Below are positions 1 through 9,330 of a stretch of 64,000 bases of DNA, one piece after another. The stretch's first letter is position 1, and every line of letters begins with the position of its first letter. The notes under the pieces are model-generated. The model did not search any database and was not told the origin of the DNA. It was given only the letters and a program-made list of their open reading frames with translations. The translations under genes were made by a program, and so were the position numbers. The stretch spans positions 125,895 through 189,894 of the forward strand of contig JAEUIH010000010.1 in NCBI GenBank assembly GCA_016795105.1, given 5' to 3'. This stretch comes from Planctomyces sp. (GTDB lineage: Bacteria; Planctomycetota; Planctomycetia; Planctomycetales; Planctomycetaceae).

Positions 1-233
1 TCGCGAGCCACCTGAGTCATCTGCTGGATGTTCCAGATATAAACACTCAGGCCCACGATTTCAGGCGACTGTTCAACAACTGCTGAAACGATGTCGATCG
101 TACTGTCGTGAATCACAAATTCCATCAGCCGGGTTTCGGAAGCCAGGTCTCCCATATTCGCCAGAAGATAGCGCAAACCAAAAGCCGTGTGAATGTACTT
201 TGCATTCAGGGCGATCAGAAGAATGCGAGCCAT
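1..233 (-). CDS. B12-binding domain radical SAM protein, N-terminal part (partial)
   Basis: The reading frame starts at an ATG (233-231) and is open to the window edge, giving 77 residues. It begins MARILLIALNAKYIHTAFGL, which matches the first strand and loop of the cobalamin-binding Rossmann domain at the N terminus of B12-dependent radical SAM proteins of the DUF4080 type ('ALNAKYIH' is characteristic). The following 'SPEIVGLSVYIWN' fits the second part of that fold. The radical SAM CxxxCxxC motif would lie outside the window, so substrate and reaction cannot be stated. The start lies only 8 bases after the stop of the AbgT-like transporter on the same strand, suggesting co-transcription. 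Confidence 0.72.
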   Translation of the reverse strand, partial: MARILLIALNAKYIHTAFGLRYLLANMGDLASETRLMEFVIHDSTIDIVSAVVEQSPEIVGLSVYIWNIQQMTQVAR

Positions 234-241
234 TTGAAGGA

Positions 242-1909
242 CTACTTTGCAGGCTGATCTGCTTTCGGCTGGCCGGCAGTCGGATCACTACCGGTTCCGG
301 CAACCGGCTCCTCGGATACAGACGCTTCAGTCGCTGGACGTGAATATTCGTATTTGGAATCAACACCCAGCGGCAATCCAATCTGCCAATATGCGATCAG
401 CAACAGAGTCCAGCAGGTGAGGAACGAAAGCGAATACGGAAGCATCAGAGAAATCATTGTGCCGATCCCTGCGTTCTTCACATAGCGCTGAGTATAAGTG
501 ACGATCAGAGGAAAGTAGGGCATCAGCGGGGTGATGATGTTGGTGCTTGAATCTCCAACGCGGTACGCTGCCTGAGTCAGTTCCGGGCTGAGTCCAAGCG
601 TCATCAGCATTGGGACGAAGATCGGCCCGAGCAGCGCCCATTTGGCTGATGCAGAACCGATCAGCAGGTTGACGCTGGTTGTGAGCAGGATGATTCCTAT
701 GATGGTCACGAACGGTGGAAGCTGGAGAGCCGTCAAACCGTTCGCTCCCTTCACAGCCAGCAGAACTCCAATATTGGAATTCGCAAACGCAGATGTGAAG
801 AGTGCAGCGCAAAATGCCATCACCAGATAATAGTTGATGGTGCCCATTGCCTTGGTCATACCGGCAACGATATCACGATGCCCCTTAATCGTTCCGGCCA
901 CATATCCGTAAACGATGCCCGGCAGCAGGAACAGAATAAAGATCAGCGGGACTATTGACTTCATCAGGGGCGAAGAGTTGCTCGAAAGTTTGCCTTCCGG
1001 GTCTCGCATTGGAGAGGCTTCCGGCAGACAAGCTGCAAGCAGAAGGAGCAGTCCGACGCAAACAACCGCAAGCCCGGCATAGAGGCCTCGAATCTCAAGT
1101 GCACTCAGACTGTGCATATCGGTCTTAAGATCCGCCAGGACGTCGGCTGGCATCGATCGCAGTCTGGGCTCGACAATTCGATCGGTAATGAACCAGCCAA
1201 TTCCAACAATCACGGCACAGGAGAACGACATGAAGTACCAGTTGCAGAGCGGATTGACGTCAATCGTCGGGTCAACGATCTTCGCAGCGCTGAGAGTGAA
1301 TCCCTGGAGGAGAGGATCGAGGCTCGATGGCAGGAAGTTGGCGCTGAAACCGCCCGAAACTCCTGCAAATGCCGCTGTGATTCCGGCCACTGGATGGCGA
1401 CCTGCAGCCGCGAACATGACAGCACCCAGTGGAATGATCAGAACATAGCCAGTGTCTCCAGCAGAATGGCTGATGATGGCTACCAACAGCAAGGCAGGAG
1501 TCAGCAGTTTCTTTGGAGTTACGCTCAAGAGCCCCTTCAACGCAGACTGAATGAAACCAGTGTGCTCAGCAACACCAACCCCAAGCAGCGCCACAAGCAC
1601 CACGCCAAGCGGAGGAAACTTGATAAACGTCTCAACCATGTTGCTCAGAAATGCTGCGAGGCTCTTTCCACTCAATTGATTGACAATCTGAATGGGCGCC
1701 TTGGTTTCACTTCGCGGGTCAACTTCCGTAAATTCAACCTGTGCCAGAATCGCAGACATGATCCAGGTGATTCCAAGTGCAATCACAAACAAGAATGCCG
1801 GGTCGGGCAGCTTGTTTCCGGCCCATTCAATCAGGTCCAGGAAACGTTGAGTCAACCCTGAGGGCGCAACACCGGGGGCTGACGAGTTTTCCGGAGATTT
1901 ACTGGCCAT
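242..1909 (-). CDS. AbgT family transporter
   Basis: A 555-residue polytopic inner-membrane protein, close to the usual 500-540 residues of the AbgT family (p-aminobenzoyl-glutamate uptake or sulfonamide export in characterised members). The start 'GNKLPDPAFLFVIALGITW', the 'SHSAGDTGYVLIIPLGAVMF' segment, the 'ANFLPSSLDPLLQGFT' hairpin and the C-terminal 'GDSSTNIITPLMPYFPLIV' segment are family signatures. At least ten hydrophobic segments are visible. A charged, low-complexity tail of about 40 residues (Ala, Glu, Pro rich) follows the last helix. The substrate is inferred from the family only. It is the first gene of a minus-strand pair with the radical SAM gene 8 bases downstream. Confidence 0.88.
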   Translation of the reverse strand: MASKSPENSSAPGVAPSGLTQRFLDLIEWAGNKLPDPAFLFVIALGITWIMSAILAQVEFTEVDPRSETKAPIQIVNQLSGKSLAAFLSNMVETFIKFPPLGVVLVALLGVGVAEHTGFIQSALKGLLSVTPKKLLTPALLLVAIISHSAGDTGYVLIIPLGAVMFAAAGRHPVAGITAAFAGVSGGFSANFLPSSLDPLLQGFTLSAAKIVDPTIDVNPLCNWYFMSFSCAVIVGIGWFITDRIVEPRLRSMPADVLADLKTDMHSLSALEIRGLYAGLAVVCVGLLLLLAACLPEASPMRDPEGKLSSNSSPLMKSIVPLIFILFLLPGIVYGYVAGTIKGHRDIVAGMTKAMGTINYYLVMAFCAALFTSAFANSNIGVLLAVKGANGLTALQLPPFVTIIGIILLTTSVNLLIGSASAKWALLGPIFVPMLMTLGLSPELTQAAYRVGDSSTNIITPLMPYFPLIVTYTQRYVKNAGIGTMISLMLPYSLSFLTCWTLLLIAYWQIGLPLGVDSKYEYSRPATEASVSEEPVAGTGSDPTAGQPKADQPAK

Positions 1910-2183
1910 CGTTGTGGTAACTCCTGCTGTGGAAAGTCGTCGACTATGGATGAAAGGGAACTGTATTGGACAAAACAGATACGAGCTTTATTCAGAACAA
2001 TGTGAGCGTTTATTCAGTTTAAAGTGTGCGGTTCAAGCAACAGTAGAGAATGCGCACCCAGGTGACTTAGCTGCGGCTGAGATCGTACGTCGCCAGGCGG
2101 TGTTATTCCAGGCCTGGGGAGTCCGAATCTCCGCGGATCATCACTGTTTTTGAGCTCACAACACTTTTCGCGTTCAGAATCAC

Positions 2184-2460
2184 AGCCAGCGCGACTGGTA
2201 ACCACGGAATACGCGGAAGACACGGAGAACGCACAAACGAATACTGGTGCGATTCTTTCGTACTACGAACAGTTGAATTCTCTTCGAGCCGTAAAGATTT
2301 CCTACGAAGAGTTGCGTAAGTTATTTGGTTATAGGGTTTTGCGCAGCGAGGATGGCAGTGAGGTAATTTCGACCGCATACAGCGTGTAGCCAGCGTGATT
2401 GGTAACCACGAAAAACCACAATCGCGAACGTCTGCGATTCTTCCGCGTCTTCTGTGGTCA
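2184..2460. repeat. Degenerate direct and inverted repeats in a 730-base gene-free gap
   Basis: The gap 1910-2639 has no convincing gene. Within it, a 26-base segment at 2184-2209 (AGCCAGCGCGACTGGTAACC...) recurs at 2388-2413 with about four changes. Both continue into an ACCACGRAA motif. An inverted partner, CCGCGTCTTCTGTGGTC, lies at about 2443-2459 and can pair with ACCACGGAATACGCGG near 2201. Repeats built on 'accacggaa-tacgcggaa' are common intergenic debris in Planctomycetes and Verrucomicrobia. A 79-codon frame (2150-2389) between them shows no recognisable protein. Confidence 0.5.
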
Positions 2461-2639
2461 AAACGCCAGCCCTGCCTGCGATTCGAATTCAACGAACGAT
2501 TGGGTTCCTTCGACGGAACCTGGTTGCTGCTAAGCGAAGTCAGGTCTCGCAGGGGTGATTTGCGTTGAAGGGGTGTGAAAGATAGTCTTTGGAGTGTCAG
2601 CAGCGCGAGATTCAATATCATTAGCCGGAGGGAGATACG

Positions 2640-4061
2640 ATGGCCCGTTCGACTCGTCCACAGGCGCATCGAGATTCGAGCAGACGCCTGTTTCTGGGAA
2701 CTCTGGCGGCAGGAATCGCCAGCGGCGTGGAATTGAGATCGCTGATCGCCGGCGCAACAACACCTGGTCTGAGAATTGCGCCGTTTCGATTTGACGTGAC
2801 TTCGCCAATTGGTCACGGAATGTGTGGTGGCTGGATCAAGCCCGCTGAAGTCATTGATGATCCTCAGGAAGCAATCGGTTATGTTCTACTCAGCAGCTCG
2901 GCCCCGATCGTTGTCTGCAGTGTTGACTGGACCGGCCTGCTGAATGCCGCCCATATCGAATGGAGAAAGGCGCTGGCTGAAGCCGCCGGCACAACTCCCG
3001 ATCGCGTCGCTGTTCAGTGCGTCCATCAGCACAACGCTCCTTTTGCGTGTCTGGAAGCGGAACGCATTGTCTCTGAACAGGGAGATCTGCCTCACATCAT
3101 GGATGTGGATTTCTTTCGACGGTGCCTTGATGCAGGGCGAGCGGCGGTAGAAAAGGCGATCGGAGAAGCCAGAACTGTATCTCACATTGCTCACGGGGAA
3201 GCGAAGGTCGACAAGGTTGCAGGGAATCGAAGAATCCTCGGACCGGATGGCCGAGTGATTTCTCAGCGGGGAAGCAGTTCTAAGGATCCGGAGCATCATC
3301 GATTGCCGGAAGGTCTGATCGATCCGATGCTGAAGACAGTCTCCTTCTATGACAACGAAACCAAACTGGTGTCCTGTCACTACTACGCCTGCCATCCGAT
3401 GAGCTATTACGGCGATGGTCGAGTCAGCGCAGACTTCTGCGGGCTCGCGCGCCGGCGCCGACAGGAAGAGGAGCCCGGATGTACTCACATTTATTTCAAC
3501 GGCTGTGGTGGAAACATTGGAGCTGGCAAATACAACGATGGCTCCAAAGAGATGCGGCCAGTTCTTGTTCAGAGAATCTACGATGCGATTGTTTCAAGTG
3601 AAGCAACTCTGCAGCGAGAACCTCTCAAGAGTCTTGGCTGGGTGACCAAAGACATTCTTCCTCCAACACAGGCCCAATATCGGGAAGAGGAAATCATGCG
3701 TCAGATTTCGGATACGACACAGCCAGTGGTCAACCGAAACCGGCCATCATATATCGTGTCGTGGATTCGCCGCAGTCAGCAACAGATTCCTATCACACTC
3801 AGCGCATTGCATATCAATCGCACATCGATGCTGCACCTGCCCGCAGAAAGTTTCATCGAGTATCAACTGGCTGCTCAGGAATTTGCGAAGGATCGCTTTG
3901 TTGCCTGTGCCGCCTATGGAGACGGAGGTCCATGGTATATTCCAACCGAAGAAGCGTATCCTCAAGGCGGATATGAAGTCAGCGTTGCGTGGTGCTCGCA
4001 ACAGGTTGATCCAATCCTGACGGACGGGATCGAGAAACTTCTTGACGCCCATCCCGCCTGA
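2640..4061 (+). CDS. Secreted neutral/alkaline ceramidase-like protein (N-terminal domain only)
   Basis: 473 residues. The ATG at 2640 follows a GGAGGGAG ribosome-binding site at about 2627-2634. The N terminus carries a twin-arginine-like signal, 'SSRRLFLGTLAAGIASG'. The body resembles the N-terminal domain of neutral/alkaline non-lysosomal ceramidases (PF04734): a 'RFDVTSPIGHGMCGG' opening, a 'VQCVHQHNAPF' motif in the place of the metal-binding THTH/HxH segment, a 'YYACHPMSYYGDGRVSADFCG' stretch (shown in part) and 'FNGCGGNIGAGKYND'. Typical ceramidases are about 650-750 residues with a C-terminal Ig-like domain. That domain is absent, as in many planctomycete paralogues. Real substrate unknown; probably an exported hydrolase. 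Confidence 0.68.
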   Translation: MARSTRPQAHRDSSRRLFLGTLAAGIASGVELRSLIAGATTPGLRIAPFRFDVTSPIGHGMCGGWIKPAEVIDDPQEAIGYVLLSSSAPIVVCSVDWTGLLNAAHIEWRKALAEAAGTTPDRVAVQCVHQHNAPFACLEAERIVSEQGDLPHIMDVDFFRRCLDAGRAAVEKAIGEARTVSHIAHGEAKVDKVAGNRRILGPDGRVISQRGSSSKDPEHHRLPEGLIDPMLKTVSFYDNETKLVSCHYYACHPMSYYGDGRVSADFCGLARRRRQEEEPGCTHIYFNGCGGNIGAGKYNDGSKEMRPVLVQRIYDAIVSSEATLQREPLKSLGWVTKDILPPTQAQYREEEIMRQISDTTQPVVNRNRPSYIVSWIRRSQQQIPITLSALHINRTSMLHLPAESFIEYQLAAQEFAKDRFVACAAYGDGGPWYIPTEEAYPQGGYEVSVAWCSQQVDPILTDGIEKLLDAHPA

Positions 4062-4243
4062 TTTGACGTGCTTCATTTCCCGAATTTTCGGAAAGTCGAG
4101 GACGAGTCGAGTTTCGTCAGGGATTTGACTGGTGAAACCGCGGCTCAGGCATGCTATACTGTACAGGCCTTCCCGAGTGCAGAGCCTTTCGCGTTCCGCG
4201 AACCGGAAACACTCGAATTCCACGACTCAAAGCGATTCGAACT

Positions 4244-7200
4244 ATGCTGCGATCTGTCATTCTCGTCGCCGTTCTTGCTGTTCAGTCAGGCATCATTTCG
4301 CCAATCGTCGGCCTGCTGCTCCCGGTCCCGGCCGCTGCATCCGCTCTCACTTCGTCCGTCGCACAGGTTCAGGGGCAGGAGATCGACTTCAATCGGGATA
4401 TTCGCCCGATTCTGTCGAATAAATGTTTTGCATGCCATGGGCCGGACAAATCCAAACAGGAAGCGGGGCTTCGACTGGACCAACAGGACATTGCAACGCG
4501 TGTTCTGGAATCCGGGCACACTGCCATTGTCCCGCGCAGTCCTTCCGAAAGTGAGCTCATTGCACGAGTCACTCATACGGACGCAGATCTGCGGATGCCG
4601 CCAGCAAAGTTCGGCAAGCCGTTATCAGAATCAGAAGTTGCAGTCCTCAGCAAATGGATCGAACAGGGAGCACCATTTGCAAAGCACTGGTCGTACGTTA
4701 AGCCAACAAAGACCGCCGTGCCTGAGGCGGATCCGAAACACGTGACCTGGCCTCGAAACGAGATCGATCGATTTACACTTTCCAAAATGCTTGAGCATGG
4801 ATATTCACCATCCCCGGAAGCAGATCGGGCCGCCCTGGTCCGTCGAGTTCATCTGGATTTGATTGGGCTTCCTCCAACACCCGAGGCAGTGGAACTGTTT
4901 CTGAGCGATCAAACTCCCGACGCCTATGAACGCATGGTGGATCGAATACTCGCGATGCCTGCCTTTGGCGAACACTGGGCTCGACAATGGCTTGACCTTG
5001 CTCGCTATGCAGATTCCGCCGGGTATGCAGATGACCCGTCTCGAACAATCTGGGCATATCGTGACTGGGTCATGCGATCCATCAACAACAACAAACCGTT
5101 TGATCAGTTCACGGTTGAACAAATTGCCGGAGACCTTCTTCCGAATCCGACAGAAGATCAGCTAATCGCAACTGCGTTTCACCGGAATACTCTCACGAAC
5201 AATGAAGGTGGCACAAACGACGAAGAGTTTCGCAATGTTGCGATTGTTGACCGAGTCAATACGACAATTGCAGTATGGATGGGCACGACAATGGCATGTG
5301 CTCAGTGCCATGACCACAAGTACGATCCAATCTCTCAGGAAGAGTATTTTAGGGTGTTTGCGATCCTCAACAACACGCAGGATGCCGACCGGCGTGATGA
5401 GAGTCCAATTCTGGAAATCTTTACCGACGAACAGAAGACTCAAAAGCAGACATTGCTGACTCAGATCTCCGAACTGAAGAAAACCATTGATACGCCCACA
5501 GATGAAATTGCTGCCGCACAGGTCGAGTGGGAGAGCCAACTGAAACGCCCGGCTCAGTGGGAGAATGGTATTCCGTCGAAAGTCTCTCGCACTTCCGGCG
5601 GTGAATCGGAGACACTGGCGGATGGAACTATTGTCGTTGCTGCACCTGCGGAAAAAGACACTTACTCGATCGATATTCCGGTTTCCACGGAGACCCTGAA
5701 ACAACTTTCGGCCCTGCGGCTGGAGGCAATTCCGGACGCAAATCTGCCGGGGGGCGGCAGCGGGCACGGCGGTGGCAACTTCGTCATTACTCAACTGAGG
5801 GCTCAGGCGATTCCAGTCTCAGGAGCGACCCCTGTTGCCAAATTTGTTCGTATCGAAATGCCCGGAGCCCAGAAGATTCTGTCGCTGGCGGAAGTTCAGA
5901 TCTTCAGTGGTGGCAGCAATCTGGCAACGGCTGGAAAAGCAACGCAGAGCACGACAGACTTTGCCGGCCCTCCAGAATACGCCATCGACGGAAACACTGA
6001 CGGAGCCTACGAAAAACGTTCTGTGACACACACCGCAATCTCGGACAATCCGTGGTGGGAACTTGAACTTTCGAACAGCTTACCTGTTGAGCGAATCACT
6101 CTTTGGAATCGCACAGACAATGGAACGTCTGAACGACTGAACAACTTTTCCGTAACTCTGCTCAATGAGAACCGCGAAATTGTCTGGCAGAAAAACGTAA
6201 CTGAAGTTCCAAGTCCTTCGGCCGATTATATCCCCAGCGGAATTCGGGACATCGGATTGCTGACAGCGATTGCCGATCATTCCCAGGAGAACTTTCCTGC
6301 TGATTCGGTGGTCTCCGGGAAGCCAAGCCCATCTGTTGGCTGGGCTGTTGGCGGAGCAATTCCTGATCCGCATTCTCTCGTTGTGATTCCCCGCGACCCC
6401 ATTTCAACAGAGTCTGTCGCAGCGATTCGCATTATCGTCGAACAGAACTCAGACTTCGCAAACCATATCCTTGGTCGGTTTCGCATTCAGTTTACGGCAG
6501 ATGATTCAGCCGTTGGTCGAGCTCGACTGTCTCGTCCGCTGTTAACGATTCTGGATAAGGCTGATAGTCAGCGAAGTGAAGCTGAACGACAGGATATCGC
6601 CAGATTCTTCCGGGAACGAATCTCAACTCAGCTCAATGAGACTCGCGCGACACTGGCGGCTGCTGAGAAACAGCTCGCAGAGATGAAGCCGGCGACTTCC
6701 GTTCCCGTGTTCCGTGAAATGGCCGACAATCGACGAGTGACGAAGTTTCAGTATCGAGGTAATTATCTTGACCAGGGGCCCGTTGTAACAGAAGGAGTTC
6801 CAGCCGCCTTCCATCCAATGAAAGACGAAGGAACTCCGAATCGCCTGTCTTTGGCAAAATGGCTGGTCGATCCGGATAATCCTCTGACCGCCAGAGTTCT
6901 CGTGAATCGATATTGGGAGACACTGTTCGGACGCGGAATCGTTCTGACCAGTGAAGAGTTTGGATCTCAGGGTGAATTACCAACTCATCAGGAATTGCTG
7001 GACTGGCTGTCGGCAGACCTGGTTGAAAACGGATGGAACACAAAAGAACTGCTGAAGAGAATTGTCTGTTCTGCGACGTACCGACAGTCCTCTAAGACGA
7101 CTCCGGAAGCAGCCTCGATGGATCCCGACAATCGCTGGCTCGCCAGAGGTCCCCGAGTTCGGATGAGTGCGGAAATGATTCGAGACCAGGCGTTGTTTGT

Positions 7201-7777
7201 CAGCGGCCTGCTGAGCTCAAAGCTCTACGGACCTCCTGTAAATCCACCCCAACCAAGTCTTGGACTGTCAGCGGCATTTGGAAGTTCCACCGACTGGAAT
7301 ACAAGTACAGGCGAGGATCGTTATCGACGAGCCATTTATACAACGTGGCGGCGAAGTAATCCATACCCTTCGATGGCCACGTTTGACGCACCGAATCGGG
7401 AAGTCTGTACGATCCGACGAAACCGCACCAACACCCCGCTTCAATCGCTCGTCACACTCAATGACCCTGTTTATGTCGAAGCCGCTCAATCACTCGCCCG
7501 GTCCGCGTTGAAGCATGAGGGATCGCTGTCAGAGCAGTTGCAATTTGCATTTGTGCGATGCCTGCAGCGAGCACCGGAAGGTGAAGAACTTTCCGTTCTC
7601 GTGCAGTTATTTGAAGATGCAAAAATTCAGATGAGTTCTGAACCTGATCATGCCGCGAAACTCGCCACCGATCCACTGGGGCCACTGCCGGAAGGCATCA
7701 CTGCAACAGATGCAGCCGCCATGACGGTCGTGGCCAATGTGCTGCTGAACCTCGATGAAATGTTCCTGAAACGATAA
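4244..7777 (+). CDS. PSD1 and planctomycete cytochrome C domain-containing protein (PSCyt1-DUF1549-discoidin-DUF1553)
   Basis: 1177 residues from the ATG at 4244. An in-frame ATG 93 bases upstream exists, but only 4244 starts directly with a signal peptide (MLRSVILVAVLAVQSG). Order of parts: PSCyt1 with haem-binding CFACH (about residues 61-65), DUF1549/PSCyt2 from about 150 to 390 including a second CxxCH in 'CAQCHDHKYDP' (about 350), a coiled insert, an F5/8 type C (discoidin-like) segment near 534-640 ('LSLAEVQIFSGG', 'AIDGNTDG', 'VERITLWNR'), then DUF1553/PSD1 from about 865 to the end. Such proteins are exported and paired with DUF1501 proteins, as here, where the partner follows within 18 bases. 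The biochemical role of the pair is not established. Confidence 0.9.
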   Translation: MLRSVILVAVLAVQSGIISPIVGLLLPVPAAASALTSSVAQVQGQEIDFNRDIRPILSNKCFACHGPDKSKQEAGLRLDQQDIATRVLESGHTAIVPRSPSESELIARVTHTDADLRMPPAKFGKPLSESEVAVLSKWIEQGAPFAKHWSYVKPTKTAVPEADPKHVTWPRNEIDRFTLSKMLEHGYSPSPEADRAALVRRVHLDLIGLPPTPEAVELFLSDQTPDAYERMVDRILAMPAFGEHWARQWLDLARYADSAGYADDPSRTIWAYRDWVMRSINNNKPFDQFTVEQIAGDLLPNPTEDQLIATAFHRNTLTNNEGGTNDEEFRNVAIVDRVNTTIAVWMGTTMACAQCHDHKYDPISQEEYFRVFAILNNTQDADRRDESPILEIFTDEQKTQKQTLLTQISELKKTIDTPTDEIAAAQVEWESQLKRPAQWENGIPSKVSRTSGGESETLADGTIVVAAPAEKDTYSIDIPVSTETLKQLSALRLEAIPDANLPGGGSGHGGGNFVITQLRAQAIPVSGATPVAKFVRIEMPGAQKILSLAEVQIFSGGSNLATAGKATQSTTDFAGPPEYAIDGNTDGAYEKRSVTHTAISDNPWWELELSNSLPVERITLWNRTDNGTSERLNNFSVTLLNENREIVWQKNVTEVPSPSADYIPSGIRDIGLLTAIADHSQENFPADSVVSGKPSPSVGWAVGGAIPDPHSLVVIPRDPISTESVAAIRIIVEQNSDFANHILGRFRIQFTADDSAVGRARLSRPLLTILDKADSQRSEAERQDIARFFRERISTQLNETRATLAAAEKQLAEMKPATSVPVFREMADNRRVTKFQYRGNYLDQGPVVTEGVPAAFHPMKDEGTPNRLSLAKWLVDPDNPLTARVLVNRYWETLFGRGIVLTSEEFGSQGELPTHQELLDWLSADLVENGWNTKELLKRIVCSATYRQSSKTTPEAASMDPDNRWLARGPRVRMSAEMIRDQALFVSGLLSSKLYGPPVNPPQPSLGLSAAFGSSTDWNTSTGEDRYRRAIYTTWRRSNPYPSMATFDAPNREVCTIRRNRTNTPLQSLVTLNDPVYVEAAQSLARSALKHEGSLSEQLQFAFVRCLQRAPEGEELSVLVQLFEDAKIQMSSEPDHAAKLATDPLGPLPEGITATDAAAMTVVANVLLNLDEMFLKR

Positions 7778-7795
7778 GCCATGAAGGAATCAGAA

Positions 7796-9268
7796 ATGAA
7801 TCTCCAACTGAACTCCGCCAGAATTCATCAGCTTCAGGAACAGACTCGACGTCACTTTCTTGGGGCTTCCGGACTTGGACTCGGCGCGATTGCACTCAGC
7901 AGCATGCAGGGGAAGTCTGCGGTTGCCGGGGACATTCCCATCAGCACCATGAATCCGCTGGAACAGCGTCAACCGCATTTCGAAGCCAGAGCGAAGCGAG
8001 TCATCTACCTGCATCTGACCGGGTCGCCACCAAACCTTGACATTTACGACCACAAACCGGAACTCGTCAAACGAACCGGGGAAGACTGTCCGGACGAGTT
8101 CCTGAAAGGGCGAACATTCGCGTTCACCTCTGGTGTTCCAAAGCTTCTTGGCACTCCCCGAAAATTCGTTCAGTGCGGGCAGTCCGGTACCTGGCTCTCC
8201 GATGCGGTTCCAAACTTCCATGGCATCGCAGACGACATGTGCCTTATTCACTCTATGTATACTGAACAGTTCAACCATGCACCTGCAGAACTGTTGATCT
8301 ATACAGGCTCACCCAGGTCCGGACGACCCTCTCTGGGATCATGGGCTACCTATGGACTCGGCACCGAAAACCAGGACCTGCCGGGTTTTGTCGTTTTGAT
8401 CAGCAGCGGTGTGCAGCCAAACGGCGGGGCAAACTCCTACGGTAGTGGATTTCTTCCTTCTGTCTTTCAGGGAGTTCAGTGTCGTTCAAAGGGTGATCCG
8501 GTTCTGTATGCATCGGACCCCGCGGGAATGGATCGAAAACTGCGTCGCAGATCGCTTGATGCCCTTCGTCAACTCAATGAGCGACAGGCATCTGATATGG
8601 GCCATCCGGACACGTTGACCCGCATTGCCCAATACGAACTTGCCTATCGAATGCAGGCCTCAGTGCCCGATGTCATGGACATTACGAAGGAAACTGCCGA
8701 GACGCAGGAGATGTATGGTGCAAAGCCTGGTGAAGCGAGTTTCGCAAATAACTGCCTGTTGGCGAGACGACTCGTTGAACAGGGTGTGAGATATGTCCAG
8801 TTGTTTGACTGGGGATGGGACTTCCATGGGACCGGTCCCGGCGAAGGTCTGACCGAAGGACTTACCAACAAATGGAGTCGAACAGATAAGCCCATCGCTG
8901 CACTGATTAATGATTTGCGACAGCGTGGCCTGCTAAAGGATACTCTGATCGTGTGCGGTGGAGAATTCGGACGAACTCCGTTCCGTGAAGGTCGCACGGC
9001 GGCCAGCAATGTACTGGGCCGCGACCACTATCCGGACTGCTTCACAATGTGGATGGCCGGGGGAGGAGTCAGGGGTGGCTTCAACTATGGTCAAACCGAT
9101 GAACTGGGCTTTGGTGTCGTTGAGAATAAAGTCCACGTTCATGACCTGCAGGCCACGATTATGCATCTGCTCGGATTCAACCACGAACAACTGACATATC
9201 GATTTCAGGGTCGAGATTACCGTCTGACAGATGTTCATGGACATGTCATTCAGGATGTGATTGCCTGA
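7796..9268 (+). CDS. DUF1501 domain-containing (sulfatase-like fold) exported protein
   Basis: 490 residues from the ATG at 7796, preferred over the ATG at 7781 because AAGGA at 7784-7788 is placed correctly for it. The N terminus has a Tat-like signal, 'QTRRHFLGASGLGLGAIAL'. The body matches DUF1501: 'RVIYLHLTGSPPNLDIYDHK' with the D-x-D pair after the first strand, 'KPELVKRTGEDCP', 'GSWATYGLGTENQDLPGFVV', 'LIVCGGEFGRTPFREGR' and 'GRDHYPDCFTMWMAGGGVRGG'. DUF1501 proteins belong to the alkaline phosphatase/sulfatase-like superfamily and nearly always lie next to a PSD1/DUF1553 gene in planctomycetes. Its enzymatic substrate is unknown. Confidence 0.9.
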   Translation: MNLQLNSARIHQLQEQTRRHFLGASGLGLGAIALSSMQGKSAVAGDIPISTMNPLEQRQPHFEARAKRVIYLHLTGSPPNLDIYDHKPELVKRTGEDCPDEFLKGRTFAFTSGVPKLLGTPRKFVQCGQSGTWLSDAVPNFHGIADDMCLIHSMYTEQFNHAPAELLIYTGSPRSGRPSLGSWATYGLGTENQDLPGFVVLISSGVQPNGGANSYGSGFLPSVFQGVQCRSKGDPVLYASDPAGMDRKLRRRSLDALRQLNERQASDMGHPDTLTRIAQYELAYRMQASVPDVMDITKETAETQEMYGAKPGEASFANNCLLARRLVEQGVRYVQLFDWGWDFHGTGPGEGLTEGLTNKWSRTDKPIAALINDLRQRGLLKDTLIVCGGEFGRTPFREGRTAASNVLGRDHYPDCFTMWMAGGGVRGGFNYGQTDELGFGVVENKVHVHDLQATIMHLLGFNHEQLTYRFQGRDYRLTDVHGHVIQDVIA

Positions 9269-9330
9269 TTGGCAGCGTGTACAGAAATTGTTTAGAACGA
9301 TCGCTGTTCTGCTGAAAGAAAGTCACTGAG

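Noticed and set aside
1112..1861. 249-residue frame antisense to the AbgT gene
   Set aside because: Fully inside a well-supported transporter gene on the other strand; composition is that of an antisense frame.
2150..2389. 79-residue gene in the gap before the ceramidase-like gene
   Set aside because: Part of it is the direct repeat sequence and there is no recognisable domain or ribosome-binding site.
4151..4243. Upstream start for the first PSD1 protein
   Set aside because: The extra 31 residues precede the signal peptide and are basic and unstructured. The ATG at 4244 gives a normal exported protein.
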